The notes below the pieces were generated by a model that was not told the origin of the DNA, did no database searches, and saw only the letters and a program-made list of their open reading frames with translations. This document shows, in pieces, positions 52,853-61,728 of a stretch of DNA of 64,000 bases. The stretch is from Gammaproteobacteria bacterium (GTDB taxonomy: Bacteria; Pseudomonadota; Gammaproteobacteria; Natronospirales; REEB76). The first letter of the stretch is position 1, and the number at the start of each line of letters is the position of its first letter. Made by a program: the position numbers and the translations under genes. The stretch covers positions 1 to 64,000 of the forward strand of contig DATEHU010000011.1 in assembly GCA_035279405.1 (NCBI GenBank), given 5' to 3'.

Positions 52853-53275
52853 TTACTTGCCGAGGCTATCCAGGGATTTCTGGAAGCGGTTCGCGTGCGA
52901 ACGCTCCGCCTTGGCGAGCGTCTCGAACCAGTCCGCGATTTCCGTGAAGCCCTCGGTGCGGGCCGTCTTGGACATGCCGGGATACATGTCGGTGTACTCA
53001 TACGTTTCGCCGGCAATGGCGGACTTGAGATTGCTGCCGGTCGGACCGATGGGCAGTCCCGTCACCGGATCACCCACCTGCTCCAGGTATTCCAGATGAC
53101 CGTGGGCATGGCCGGTTTCGCCTTCCGCGGTGGAGCGGAACACGGCGGACACGTCGTTGTAGCCTTCCACATCGGCCTTGGCCGCGAAATACAGGTAGCG
53201 GCGGTTGGCCTGGGATTCGCCGGCGAAGGCGTGCTTGAGGTTTTCCTCGGTCTTGCTGCCTTTGAGCTTGCTCAT
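52853..53275 (-). CDS. rubrerythrin-like diiron protein without rubredoxin domain
   Basis: A 140-residue ferritin-like protein with the diiron ligands in [42 protein letters not shown] and [10 protein letters not shown]. The C-terminal rubredoxin (CxxC) domain of classical rubrerythrin is absent, so an external electron donor is needed, plausibly the Fe-S protein downstream. ATG 53275 has AGGAGG 8 bases away; ATG 53281 is too close. Palindrome upstream at 53334-53348. Confidence 0.88.
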   Translation of the reverse strand: MSKLKGSKTEENLKHAFAGESQANRRYLYFAAKADVEGYNDVSAVFRSTAEGETGHAHGHLEYLEQVGDPVTGLPIGPTGSNLKSAIAGETYEYTDMYPGMSKTARTEGFTEIADWFETLAKAERSHANRFQKSLDSLGK

Positions 53276-53333
53276 AAACATTTCCTCCTGGGGGCTTGAC
53301 GCATTCTCGCATCGGGCCGATGTCCGACTACGC

Positions 53334-53348
53334 TTAGACCAAGTCTAA
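53334..53348. promoter_or_regulatory. palindromic operator upstream of the rubrerythrin gene
   Basis: TTAGAC-CAA-GTCTAA is a perfect 6-3-6 inverted repeat, 58 bases upstream of the rubrerythrin start, and on the minus strand it follows a possible -35 (TTGAAC). It is the right size for a dimeric repressor such as an Rrf2- or Fur/PerR-type regulator; which one is not known. Confidence 0.6.
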
Positions 53349-53453
53349 AATTCAAGTTCAATGTAGCCTCCGGCATGGCGCCTGTCAACCGGGACCATCG
53401 CGTTGACCGAGCCGGCAGCGGCGTGTAACTTTCGACGCACACAGGAGAACATC

Positions 53454-53699
53454 GTGGCCCCAAGCCCCAAACCCGACGCCCCGGATTTCGAGACCGCGCT
53501 CAAGGAACTGGAAAAAATCGTGGCGGCGCTGGAAAAGGGCAATCTCAGCCTGGATGCGTCGCTTAAGCATTTTGAACGCGGGATTGCGCTTACCCGCCAG
53601 TGCCAGACAGCGCTAAAAAAGGCGGAACTCAAGGTGGAAATGCTGGTGCAGAACGGCGACCAGCAGAAACTCGCGCCTTTCGAAACCGAGGAAGAATAA
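53454..53699 (+). CDS. xseB: exodeoxyribonuclease VII small subunit
   Basis: An 81-residue helical subunit that assembles with XseA to degrade single-stranded DNA. Pattern: [57 protein letters not shown] start at 53454 with AGGAG 8 bases upstream. Three bases before ispA, the standard xseB-ispA-dxs operon. Confidence 0.94.
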   Translation: MAPSPKPDAPDFETALKELEKIVAALEKGNLSLDASLKHFERGIALTRQCQTALKKAELKVEMLVQNGDQQKLAPFETEEE

Positions 53700-53702
53700 T
53701 TC

Positions 53703-54596
53703 ATGGCGCCCTTCGAAGAACGCGTGGCGGGGTACTGCGCGCACCTCGAAACCGTGCTCGACAATTGGCTGCCGGCCGTGACCAAACCCCCGCAGCGGCT
53801 GCATCAGGCGATGCGCTACGCGGTCCTGGGCGGCGGCAAACGCATGCGCCCGCTGCTGGTGTACGCCACCGGTGAAGTCCTGGGCGTGGCGCGCAAGCTG
53901 CTGGATGGCCCGGCCGCCGCCGTGGAGATCATTCACGCCTACTCCCTGATCCACGACGACCTGCCGGCCATGGACGACGACAACCTGCGCCGCGGCCGCC
54001 CCACCTGCCACAAGGCTTTCGATGAAGCCACGGCGATTCTTGCCGGCGACGCCCTGCAGGTGCTGGCATTTCAGATTCTGGCCGAGGATGCGCGCATGAC
54101 GGCCTCCCCCGCCGCGCGCGTCAAAATGCTTCACAGCTTGGCGGTAGCGAGTGGGGCGGCCGGCATGGCTGGCGGCCAGGCCATGGATATGGATGCAATC
54201 GGGCAATCGCTGAGCCTCGCCGAACTGGAACTCATGCACATCCACAAGACCGGCGCGCTGATCCGCGTGAGTGTGATGCTCGCGGCGCAATGCGTTCCGG
54301 GCCTGACTGCGGAAAAGCAAACCGCGCTCGACCGCTATGCCAAATGCGTCGGCTTGGCATTTCAGATTCGCGACGACATCCTGGACGTCGAAGGCGAAAC
54401 TGCGGCGCTCGGCAAACAGGCCGGCGCAGACGCCTCGCTCAACAAGCCTACATACCCGAGTGTGCTGGGACTCGCGGAATCGCGCGAGCGCGCCCAGAAC
54501 CTGCACCATGAGGCGCTTGAGGCGCTCAAACCGTTTGGCGCAGCCGCGCAGCCGCTCGCCTGGCTATCCGAATATATTGTCACCCGCAAACATTGA
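53703..54596 (+). CDS. ispA: farnesyl diphosphate synthase
   Basis: A 297-residue all-helical prenyltransferase making geranyl and farnesyl diphosphate. The first aspartate-rich motif is DDLPAMDDD, the second [18 protein letters not shown] and [10 protein letters not shown] are also conserved. ATG 53703. Middle gene of the isoprenoid operon. Confidence 0.96.
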   Translation: MAPFEERVAGYCAHLETVLDNWLPAVTKPPQRLHQAMRYAVLGGGKRMRPLLVYATGEVLGVARKLLDGPAAAVEIIHAYSLIHDDLPAMDDDNLRRGRPTCHKAFDEATAILAGDALQVLAFQILAEDARMTASPAARVKMLHSLAVASGAAGMAGGQAMDMDAIGQSLSLAELELMHIHKTGALIRVSVMLAAQCVPGLTAEKQTALDRYAKCVGLAFQIRDDILDVEGETAALGKQAGADASLNKPTYPSVLGLAESRERAQNLHHEALEALKPFGAAAQPLAWLSEYIVTRKH

Positions 54597-54666
54597 GCCC
54601 GCGCCGCGTCGGGAAGCTATAATGCAGACAGGTACGTCAGCTGAAAGGGACCATCAGGGAGCCGCG

Positions 54667-56589
54667 ATGACCGATTTGTCGAATTATCCGCTGCTCTCAC
54701 GCCTGAATTCACCCGCCGACCTGCGCGCCCTGCCCGAAAGCGAGCTGCAGAAAGTCGTGGACGAACTACGCACCTTCCAGATCGAAACCATCAGTCACAT
54801 CGGCGGTCATTTCGCCGCCGGCCTGGGCGTGGTGGAGCTGACCGTGGCGTTGCACTACGTATTCAACACGCCCGAGGACCGGCTGGTGTGGGACGTGGGC
54901 CACCAAGCCTACCCGCACAAGGTGCTTACCGGGCGGCGCGACCGCTTGGACACCATCCGCAAATGGGGCGGCCTCGCGCCTTTCCCAAAGCGTGCCGAGA
55001 GCCCTTACGACACCTTCGGCGTTGGTCATTCCTCGACCAGCATCAGCGCCGCGCTCGGCATGGCGCTCGCCGCCAAACACAAGGGCGAAGACCGCCACGT
55101 GGTGGCGGTAATCGGCGACGGCGCCATGACCGCCGGCATGGCGTTCGAAGCGCTCAACCACGCCGGCAGCCTGGACGCCAACCTGCTGGTGGTGCTGAAC
55201 GACAACGACATGTCCATTTCGGGCAACGTCGGCGCGCTCTCCAACTATTTCGCCAAGGTGCTGTCGGGGCGGCTGTATTCCCATTTGCGCGAAGGCGGCA
55301 AGAAAGCCCTGTCCATCATGCCGCCGGTGCGCGAGTGGGCGCGGCGCTCCGAGGAAATCCTCAAAGGCATGGTGGTGCCGGGCACGCTGTTCGAGGAACT
55401 GGGCTTCAACTATATCGGACCCATCGACGGCCACGACGTTTACACGGTGATGAAGACCCTGCGCAACATGCGCGCGCTCAAGGGCCCGCAACTGCTGCAC
55501 ATCGTCACGCGCAAGGGCAAGGGTTACGAGCCGGCGGAGAAAGACCCGATCAAATGGCACGGCCCAGGCGCATTCGATGCGGCGACCGGCAAAATCCATT
55601 CCAAACCCGCGCCCAGCCCGAATTATTCCGACGTGTTCGGTCAGTGGCTATGCGACATGGCGGCGCAGGAGCCACGCATGGTCGCGATCACCCCCGCGAT
55701 GCGCGAGGGCTCGGGGCTGGTGGAGTTCCAAAAACAATTTCCCGAGCGCTATTTTGACGTGGGCATTGCCGAGCAACACGCGGTGACTCTGGCCGCGGGT
55801 CTGGCCTGCGGCGGCCTCAAGCCGGTCGTGGCGATATATTCCACGTTCCTGCAGCGCGCTTACGATCAGCTGGTGCATGACGTGGCGCTGCAGCATCTGC
55901 CGGTGCTGTTCGCCATTGACCGCGCGGGACTCGTGGGACCCGACGGGCCCACACACTCTGGCAGCTTCGATTTCAACTACATGCGCTGCCTGCCGAACGT
56001 GGTGTTGATGGCGCCGGCGGACGAGAACGAATGCCGCCAGATGCTCTACACCGGCATGACGCTCAACCAGCCGAGTGCGGTGCGCTATCCGCGCGGCCGC
56101 GGGCCGGGCGTGACCATTGAACGCGAGATGCGTGCACTGCCCATCGGCAAAGCCGAGGTGCGTCGCGAAGGCAAGAAGCTCCTGCTGCTCGCGTTTGGTG
56201 CCATGGTGGACATGGCCTGGCCGAGCGCCGAGGAACTCGATGCCACGTTGGTCAACATGCGCTTCGTGAAACCGCTGGACGAGAAACTGGTCCTGGATCT
56301 CACCGACAGCCACGACCTGATCGTCACGCTGGAAGACAACGCCGTGGCCGGCGGTGCCGGCAGCGCGGTGAGTGAACTGCTGACCACCCACGACGTGCAC
56401 AAACCCACGCTGCACATCGGCATCCCCGATCGGTTCGTGGACCACGGTTCGCGCGAAGACTGCCTCAGGGATGCCGGCCTGGATGCAGCCGGCGTGCGTC
56501 ATTCGCTGGACGACTGGCTGGCCGAACAACACCCCTACAAGCATGCATGGCGCGTGGCCACGCGGCGGTGGACTTTTTCCAGGTCCTGA
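54667..56589 (+). CDS. dxs: 1-deoxy-D-xylulose-5-phosphate synthase
   Basis: A 640-residue thiamine-diphosphate enzyme, first step of the MEP isoprenoid pathway. [18 protein letters not shown] with downstream [12 protein letters not shown] is the ThDP/Mg site; [15 protein letters not shown] and [13 protein letters not shown] belong to the pyrimidine domain; a transketolase C-domain ends the protein. ATG 54667 with GGGAG 7 bases upstream; an in-frame ATG at 54622 is less likely. E. coli Dxs is 620. Confidence 0.96.
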   Translation: MTDLSNYPLLSRLNSPADLRALPESELQKVVDELRTFQIETISHIGGHFAAGLGVVELTVALHYVFNTPEDRLVWDVGHQAYPHKVLTGRRDRLDTIRKWGGLAPFPKRAESPYDTFGVGHSSTSISAALGMALAAKHKGEDRHVVAVIGDGAMTAGMAFEALNHAGSLDANLLVVLNDNDMSISGNVGALSNYFAKVLSGRLYSHLREGGKKALSIMPPVREWARRSEEILKGMVVPGTLFEELGFNYIGPIDGHDVYTVMKTLRNMRALKGPQLLHIVTRKGKGYEPAEKDPIKWHGPGAFDAATGKIHSKPAPSPNYSDVFGQWLCDMAAQEPRMVAITPAMREGSGLVEFQKQFPERYFDVGIAEQHAVTLAAGLACGGLKPVVAIYSTFLQRAYDQLVHDVALQHLPVLFAIDRAGLVGPDGPTHSGSFDFNYMRCLPNVVLMAPADENECRQMLYTGMTLNQPSAVRYPRGRGPGVTIEREMRALPIGKAEVRREGKKLLLLAFGAMVDMAWPSAEELDATLVNMRFVKPLDEKLVLDLTDSHDLIVTLEDNAVAGGAGSAVSELLTTHDVHKPTLHIGIPDRFVDHGSREDCLRDAGLDAAGVRHSLDDWLAEQHPYKHAWRVATRRWTFSRS

Positions 56590-56723
56590 GTATCCTAGCC
56601 CACGCAGTCCGCAATTTGCCGCAAACCGCGCTGCGGTCCCACTGGAATTCCCCGGTCGCGACTCCATAATACAGCGAGCACCGCTGAGCGCGCCGCGATT
56701 CACGCCCGATGGAGGATATGCCG

Positions 56724-57542
56724 ATGACGCCCAACCAGCCGGCCAAGCAGGCCAAGATCGTCGCCATCGCCGACGTGCAGGCCAGCGCCGACACGCGCCG
56801 CATTCCCATCAATCAGGTGGGTATCAAGGAAATCCGCTATCCCATCCGCGTACGCGAACGCTCGGGCGGCGAACAACACACCATCGCGACCTTTGCCATG
56901 TACGTGGATCTGCCCCACAACTTCAAGGGCACGCACATGTCGCGCTTCGTGGAGATCCTCAACCACTACGAGCGTGAAATCACCGTGGAGTCCTTCAAGG
57001 AAATGATCACGGAGATGACCGAACGGCTGGGAGCACGCTCCGGGCATATCGAGATGCGCTTCCCGTATTTCATCGCGAAGAAAGCCCCGGTGTCCGGCGT
57101 ACAGAGCCTGCTCGACTACGACGTGACCTTCATCGGCGAGCGCCGCGACGGCCAGAACTGCCTGCGCCTCAAGATCGTGGTGCCGGTCACCAGCCTGTGC
57201 CCCTGCTCCAAGGAAATCTCGGCGTATGGCGCGCACAACCAGCGCTCCCACGTGACCGTGAGCTGCCGAACCCGCGGCTTCGTGTGGCTGGAAGAACTCA
57301 TTGACATCGTGGAACGCGAGGCGTCGTCCGAGTTATACGGATTGCTCAAGCGTCCGGACGAGAAATTCGTCACCGAGCGCGCCTATGACAACCCCAAGTT
57401 CGTGGAAGACATGGTGCGCGACATCGCGATGCAGCTCAACGCCGACGAACGCATCCGCGCTTACACCATCGAGTCGGAGAATTTCGAGTCCATCCACAAC
57501 CATTCGGCTTACGCCATGGTGGAACACAACAAGGACGCCTGA
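56724..57542 (+). CDS. folE2: GTP cyclohydrolase FolE2 (type IB)
   Basis: A 272-residue enzyme that makes dihydroneopterin triphosphate from GTP without requiring zinc. The active-site cysteine is in [19 protein letters not shown] and [14 protein letters not shown] are conserved. ATG 56724 has GGAGG 8 bases away; ATG 56718 and 56709 are too close. No zinc-regulator (Zur-type) box is visible upstream, so it may be constitutive. Confidence 0.94.
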   Translation: MTPNQPAKQAKIVAIADVQASADTRRIPINQVGIKEIRYPIRVRERSGGEQHTIATFAMYVDLPHNFKGTHMSRFVEILNHYEREITVESFKEMITEMTERLGARSGHIEMRFPYFIAKKAPVSGVQSLLDYDVTFIGERRDGQNCLRLKIVVPVTSLCPCSKEISAYGAHNQRSHVTVSCRTRGFVWLEELIDIVEREASSELYGLLKRPDEKFVTERAYDNPKFVEDMVRDIAMQLNADERIRAYTIESENFESIHNHSAYAMVEHNKDA

Positions 57543-57579
57543 GCGGCGGCCAGGTCCAGCTCCACCTCGATCCAGGCAG

Positions 57580-58887
57580 TCAGCTTTTCTGCAGATTCGC
57601 CTGCAGCTTGGGCGCCCCGGACTCGCCTTTGCGCCCGTGCGCCAGGCGTTCGATCAGTGCCCTCAGAAACATCTTGTGGAAGCGCAACTGGCACTGCGTG
57701 GATGCCTGCTCGATGAGCGTGGCATTCACGCGCAACACGCTCATGGGTGTCACCGCCACGATGCCCGCAATCGCGCGCCGCTCGGGCAGGTAGGGCGCCT
57801 CGCCGTAGCAATCGCCCTCTGACAGCCGGCCGACCATCTGGCCGCCGCGGCGCACGTCCGCACTGCCGAGCACCATCACCAGGAAGCCGTCGTCCAGTTC
57901 ACCCTCAGTCACCACGCTCTCGCCGGGGCCGTAACTCTGCCAGCGGCTCGCCTGCAGCACCTCGTAGACCTCCGGATAGCTGAAGTCCTCGAAAAATGCC
58001 AGGCGCCGCAGGATATTGAAACGCTCCTGTTCCGCCAGTTCCTCGGAAAGCTTGTCGAGCGTGCGCACGGCACGCGTCAGGTCGGTGGCCAATTCCAGGC
58101 CTGTCTGGTAGCGGCGTGTTACGTCCTTGTCGAGGGACTTGTCCACGATGTCTTCCAGCACCGGCGGCACGTCCGCGCGCAGAGAGTGCACCGGCGGCGG
58201 CGTGGCGTAGATGATCTGATGCACGAGGCGTGCCAGATTGTTGCCGTAGTACGGCCGTTTGCCGGTGAGCAGTTCATACATGACCACGCCCAAGGAATAC
58301 AGATCCGTCTGCACCGTCGAGGGCTGCTGGCGCATCTGCTCCGGTGCCATGTAGCTCGGCGAGCCCACCAGCCCCTTGAGCTGCCCGCCGTCGTTGCCGG
58401 CCATGTGCGCAACGCCGAAATCCACGATGCGCACGTCGCCGTCCGCCGTCATCATGATGTTGCCGGGCTTGATGTCGCGGTGCACCAGACCCTTGCGGTG
58501 CGCGTAGTCCAGCGCCTTGGCGCACTTGAATACGATTTCCACGATCTTGCGCACCGGCAACAGGTTGCCCGCGCGGCAGAACGTGGTGAGCGGTTGGGCT
58601 CCACGCACGTATTCCATGACCACGTAGCAATGACCGCCATCCTCGCCTGCGTCGTAGATCGGCAGGATGTTCGGATGATTCATCTTGCCGGCGAGATAAG
58701 CCTCGTTGAAGAACAGCTTGCGGCGGGTCTGGGCGGTCTTCTCGTCGGTATCGGCATCGAGACTGTAGACCTTGATGGCTACATCCTTGCCGAGGAAGGA
58801 ATCGTGGCAAAGATAGACCGTACCTGTGGAGCCACGCCCAAGCTCCTGGGCGACAACAAACTTGCCGAGCTTTTCGGGGGCGTTCAT
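57580..58887 (-). CDS. Ser/Thr protein kinase with C-terminal cyclic-nucleotide-binding domain
   Basis: A 435-residue cytosolic protein. Hanks-type kinase (about 8-275) with all catalytic elements: GRGSTGTVY, VAIKVY, NEAYLAGKMNHPNI, VHRDIKPGN, VDFGVAH, and MAPEQM. Residues about 315-420 are a cNMP-binding fold with the phosphate-binding cassette GDCYGEAPYLPERRAIAGIVA (Glu and Arg kept). No transmembrane segment. ATG 58887. It is convergent with folE2. Targets and ligand unknown; a cAMP- or c-di-GMP-controlled kinase is inference. Confidence 0.88.
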   Translation of the reverse strand: MNAPEKLGKFVVAQELGRGSTGTVYLCHDSFLGKDVAIKVYSLDADTDEKTAQTRRKLFFNEAYLAGKMNHPNILPIYDAGEDGGHCYVVMEYVRGAQPLTTFCRAGNLLPVRKIVEIVFKCAKALDYAHRKGLVHRDIKPGNIMMTADGDVRIVDFGVAHMAGNDGGQLKGLVGSPSYMAPEQMRQQPSTVQTDLYSLGVVMYELLTGKRPYYGNNLARLVHQIIYATPPPVHSLRADVPPVLEDIVDKSLDKDVTRRYQTGLELATDLTRAVRTLDKLSEELAEQERFNILRRLAFFEDFSYPEVYEVLQASRWQSYGPGESVVTEGELDDGFLVMVLGSADVRRGGQMVGRLSEGDCYGEAPYLPERRAIAGIVAVTPMSVLRVNATLIEQASTQCQLRFHKMFLRALIERLAHGRKGESGAPKLQANLQKS

Positions 58888-58948
58888 GCGCACTCCATAG
58901 GTTGCCAACAGCCTTTTTTACCGTCCTTGGCCCACTATGTCCAGCGGA

Positions 58949-59455
58949 TCACCAGGCCGGAAATGCCAGTCGCAGGATGTACAGCACCACGGCGGATGGA
59001 ATCGCAGCCACCAGATCATCCAGCATGATGCCGATGCCTCCGCCAATGTTGCGGTCGAACCAGCGGATCGGCCACGGCTTGAGGATGTCGAAGACCCGAA
59101 ACAGCGCAAATCCCAGCACAATCCACAGCCACCCACCACGCTCCAGCAAGGCGTGCGGCATGACCGCCATGGTGATGAGATAGCCTACCACCTCGTCCCA
59201 GTTGACGGCGCCGGGATCCTCGACGCCCAGTGCCCGGGCCGTATAGCCACAGATGAAAATGCCGAGCACGAACAACAGCGCGGTAATCAGCCAGTACAGC
59301 CAGACGGGCACCGGCGTCAGCAATACAAAGAGGATGACGCCCACCAGCGTGCCCGCGGTGCCTGGGGCTCGTGGCACCAGGCCGCTGCCGAATCCATGCG
59401 CCAGGAAATAAATGGGATTGCGGTAAATCTGGCGTACAGGCAGATGATCGTGCAT
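58949..59455 (-). CDS. pgpA: phosphatidylglycerophosphatase A
   Basis: A 168-residue inner-membrane phosphatase in phosphatidylglycerol synthesis. Conserved: AHGFGSGLVPRAPGTAGTLVGV at the N-terminus, VNWDEVVGYLITM and FDILKPWPIRWFDRNIGGGIGIMLDDLVAA. ATG 59455 (E. coli 172 residues); the frame is open to 59641 but that overlaps thiL. Follows thiL by 8 bases. Confidence 0.93.
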   Translation of the reverse strand: MHDHLPVRQIYRNPIYFLAHGFGSGLVPRAPGTAGTLVGVILFVLLTPVPVWLYWLITALLFVLGIFICGYTARALGVEDPGAVNWDEVVGYLITMAVMPHALLERGGWLWIVLGFALFRVFDILKPWPIRWFDRNIGGGIGIMLDDLVAAIPSAVVLYILRLAFPAW

Positions 59456-59463
59456 GCGGTTTC

Positions 59464-60426
59464 TTATTTGAAGTGCCGATAACCCGAGGTATCCGCGTCC
59501 GGAACCCATCGGGTCCCGTCGGTTTGCAGACAGCGCAGGGATTTTTCCGCGGTCACTACACCCACCTGCGTGACCGGAAAGTCCGCTTTGCCCAGGCGTT
59601 GCTGCAATTGCGCAAGCCGCGCGGGCGGCATGCAGAAACACAATTCGTAATCATCTCCGCCGGCAAACGCCAACTGGCGCGCCTCGGCGCGCCCCAGCAG
59701 TTCCACCGCCTCGGGTGCCAGCGGCAGCGTATCCACATTGATTTCACCACCCGCGCCGCTGCTCTGCAGAATGTGCACCAGGTCCGCAAAGAATCCGTCG
59801 GAGATATCGATGCAGGCGCTGGCCAGCCCGCGCAGTGCCAGCCCGAGTGCGACGCGCGGTTCGGGCTTTGCGAACCGCGCGCGCAAACGTTCGCTGGCTT
59901 CCGGCTCGATGCGGTTGCGGATCAAGCGCAGCCCCGCTGCCGCCGCACCCAGTTCGCCGCTGACGTAGATATGCTCTCCGGGTCTGGCGCCGCCGCGCGT
60001 CAGCGCCGCACCGTCGGGCACCAGCCCATGCGCGGTGACGGTGATGCTCAAGGGGCCACGTGCCAGATTACCACCGACCAGCGCCACACGCTGTCGTTGC
60101 GCGAGCGCGAGGAAGCCGCGTGTGAAATGCGTCAGCCACTTTTCATCGGCTTCCGGCAAAGTCAGCGCCAGCAGTGCCCATGCCGGTTCGGCACCCATGG
60201 CCGCCAGGTCGCTCAAGTTCACCGCCAGCGAGCGATGCCCGATGTCTTCCGCCGGCAGGCCGGCCGGAAAGTGCACGCGCTCGACCAGCGTGTCCACGGT
60301 GGCCACAAGTTGCATGCCGTCCGGAACGCGCAACACGGCCGCATCGTCACCGACACCGAGAATTACGTCCTTGCGGTTGTGCGACTTGCCGGAAAAAAAT
60401 TCCCGGATCAGCTCAAACTCGTTCAT
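59464..60426 (-). CDS. thiL: thiamine-monophosphate kinase
   Basis: A 320-residue enzyme of the PurM/ThiL superfamily that phosphorylates ThMP to thiamine diphosphate. Motifs: ILGVGDDAAVLRV, VETLVERVHF-type region (TVDTLVERVHFPAG), SLAVNLSDLAAMGAEPAWALL and ACIDISDGFFADL. ATG 60426 overlaps the nusB stop by 4 bases (ATGA). Standard nusB-thiL-pgpA order. Confidence 0.94.
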   Translation of the reverse strand: MNEFELIREFFSGKSHNRKDVILGVGDDAAVLRVPDGMQLVATVDTLVERVHFPAGLPAEDIGHRSLAVNLSDLAAMGAEPAWALLALTLPEADEKWLTHFTRGFLALAQRQRVALVGGNLARGPLSITVTAHGLVPDGAALTRGGARPGEHIYVSGELGAAAAGLRLIRNRIEPEASERLRARFAKPEPRVALGLALRGLASACIDISDGFFADLVHILQSSGAGGEINVDTLPLAPEAVELLGRAEARQLAFAGGDDYELCFCMPPARLAQLQQRLGKADFPVTQVGVVTAEKSLRCLQTDGTRWVPDADTSGYRHFK

Positions 60427-60944
60427 GCCCGCGCTCCATCGGTCCGAGCCTGCGGTTTGAACTCGGCGCTGCGAACTTCGCGGCACACGCGCTCCAGCAC
60501 CGCGTTGATGTACTTGTGCGCATCCTCAGCGCCGAATCTCTTTGCGAGTTCCACCGCTTCATTGAGCACCACCCGGTAGGGCACTTCGGAACGCGATTTT
60601 AGCTCACAGGTACCGAGCAGCAGAATGCCGCGTTCCACGGGATCAAGCTGCGCAGGCGGCCGGTCGAGGTACTCGCCAAACAACGCTTCGAGCGCCTGAC
60701 AGTCGGCAATCGCCTCCGAGAGCAGGGCTTCGAAGTACGCGGTGTCGGTGCCGCGCAGGTTCGGGCCGACGAGCAGTTGCACACGGATTTCGTCAGCCGG
60801 CGTGCCCGAGAGCTGCCACTGATACAGCCCCTGCAACGCCAGCCGCCGGGCGCGTGAGCGCGCGCGACCGCCATGGATAGCGGAAGTCCCGGAAACGCAG
60901 GAGCGGTTCCCGTGGCGCGAACTCCGTGTTTGAGCTTTCGCCAT
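60423..60944 (-). CDS. nusB: transcription antitermination protein NusB
   Basis: A 173-residue helical protein that with NusE binds boxA in rRNA leaders. Core ARRLALQGLYQWQLSGTPADEI and ERGILLLGTCEL, PYRVVLNEAVELAKRFGAEDAHKYINAVL are typical. The N-terminus (residues 1-28) is longer than E. coli NusB (139 total) and looks disordered; ATG 60944 is the first available start. Confidence 0.93.
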   Translation of the reverse strand: MAKAQTRSSRHGNRSCVSGTSAIHGGRARSRARRLALQGLYQWQLSGTPADEIRVQLLVGPNLRGTDTAYFEALLSEAIADCQALEALFGEYLDRPPAQLDPVERGILLLGTCELKSRSEVPYRVVLNEAVELAKRFGAEDAHKYINAVLERVCREVRSAEFKPQARTDGARA

Positions 60945-60957
60945 AAGCTATCTCAAA

Positions 60958-61072
60958 ATATCGTTCGCCCTGAGCGTAGCGCTGCAAGCGCGTAGTCGAA
61001 GGGTTCCAAACCACAGATTTTTCGTGTTTCGACTTCGCGGAGCTTCGCTCTGCTACGCTCAACACGAACGGT
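60958..61072. repeat. two dispersed intergenic repeats between ribH and nusB
   Basis: The 153-base gap is nearly filled by two hairpin-forming units in opposite orientation: 60960-61005 (TTCGCCCTGAGCGTAGC ... GTAGTCGAAGGG, with inner stem GCGCT-GCA-AGCGC) and 61021-61068 (perfect ends TTCGTGTT/AACACGAA). Both contain the words GAGCGTAGC and GTCGAA found in a widespread class of bacterial intergenic repeats. Confidence 0.7.
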
Positions 61073-61097
61073 TAGAGAATTTCGAAACAGGTCCATG

Positions 61098-61577
61098 TCA
61101 ATCCGCCAGGCGCTGCAGCAGGCCGGCCATTTCCATGGCCGCGCGTGCAGCGTCCGCACCCTTGTTGCCGGCCGCACCGCCCGCGCGCGCCTGCGCCTGC
61201 TCCAGGTTGTCGCAGGTAAGCACGCCAAAGCCGACTGGCACACCCGTATCCAACATGGCCTGCATGACACCGCGCGCACATTCACTGGCCACGTAATCGA
61301 AATGCGGGGTCTCACCGCGAATCACCGCAGCGAGCGCAATCACCGCATCGTAGCCGCGACCGGCCGCCACGCGCTTCACCGCCATTGGAATCTCGAATGC
61401 TCCCGGTACGCGAATCACATCCACAGTCTCGGCACGCACACCTTCCCCGGCCAGCGTGCGCAGTGCGCCATCCAGCAGACGATCCACTACGTGCGCGTTA
61501 AAGTGCGCAGCGATGATCGCGAAGCGCAGACCCGCAATACTGCGTTCATCTTGCGGAGTTTTGGAAGGACCGGACAT
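61098..61577 (-). CDS. ribH: 6,7-dimethyl-8-ribityllumazine synthase
   Basis: A 159-residue subunit of the icosahedral lumazine synthase, the penultimate riboflavin step. Motifs: IIAAHFNAHVVDRLLDGAL, VPGAFEIPMAVKR, ALAAVIRGETPHFDYVASECARG, GVLTCDNLEQAQARAG. ATG 61577. Same strand as nusB but separated by repeats, so nusB might be partly insulated. Confidence 0.95.
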   Translation of the reverse strand: MSGPSKTPQDERSIAGLRFAIIAAHFNAHVVDRLLDGALRTLAGEGVRAETVDVIRVPGAFEIPMAVKRVAAGRGYDAVIALAAVIRGETPHFDYVASECARGVMQAMLDTGVPVGFGVLTCDNLEQAQARAGGAAGNKGADAARAAMEMAGLLQRLAD

Positions 61578-61668
61578 GATAAAGAACCCGGAAAAGCTGC
61601 GCGTATTCTAACCGAGTGCGGGCGTGCGGCTGGCTACATTGTGGCCGTGAGAGTGGCGATATTGTGGG

Positions 61669-61728
61669 TGGGAGCGGGGATACCCGCCGCGATTCCGGTC
61701 TTATCGCGGGCGGGACGGCCACTCCTAC
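61669..61728. repeat. head-to-head REP-like pair
   Basis: TGGGAGCGGGGATACCCGCC... (61669-61696) and its inverted relative ending ...GGCCACTCCTAC (61701-61728). Each has a short stem (GCGGG-GATA-CCCGC in the first) and ends in CGCGAT. It fills the gap between ribH and the TPR gene and overlaps the 3' end of the latter by 4 bases; it belongs to the same class as 38491-38588. Confidence 0.75.

Noticed and set aside
60958-61072. Rho-independent terminator between ribH and nusB
   Set aside because: Hairpins are present but without a T-run on the minus strand; better described as dispersed repeats.
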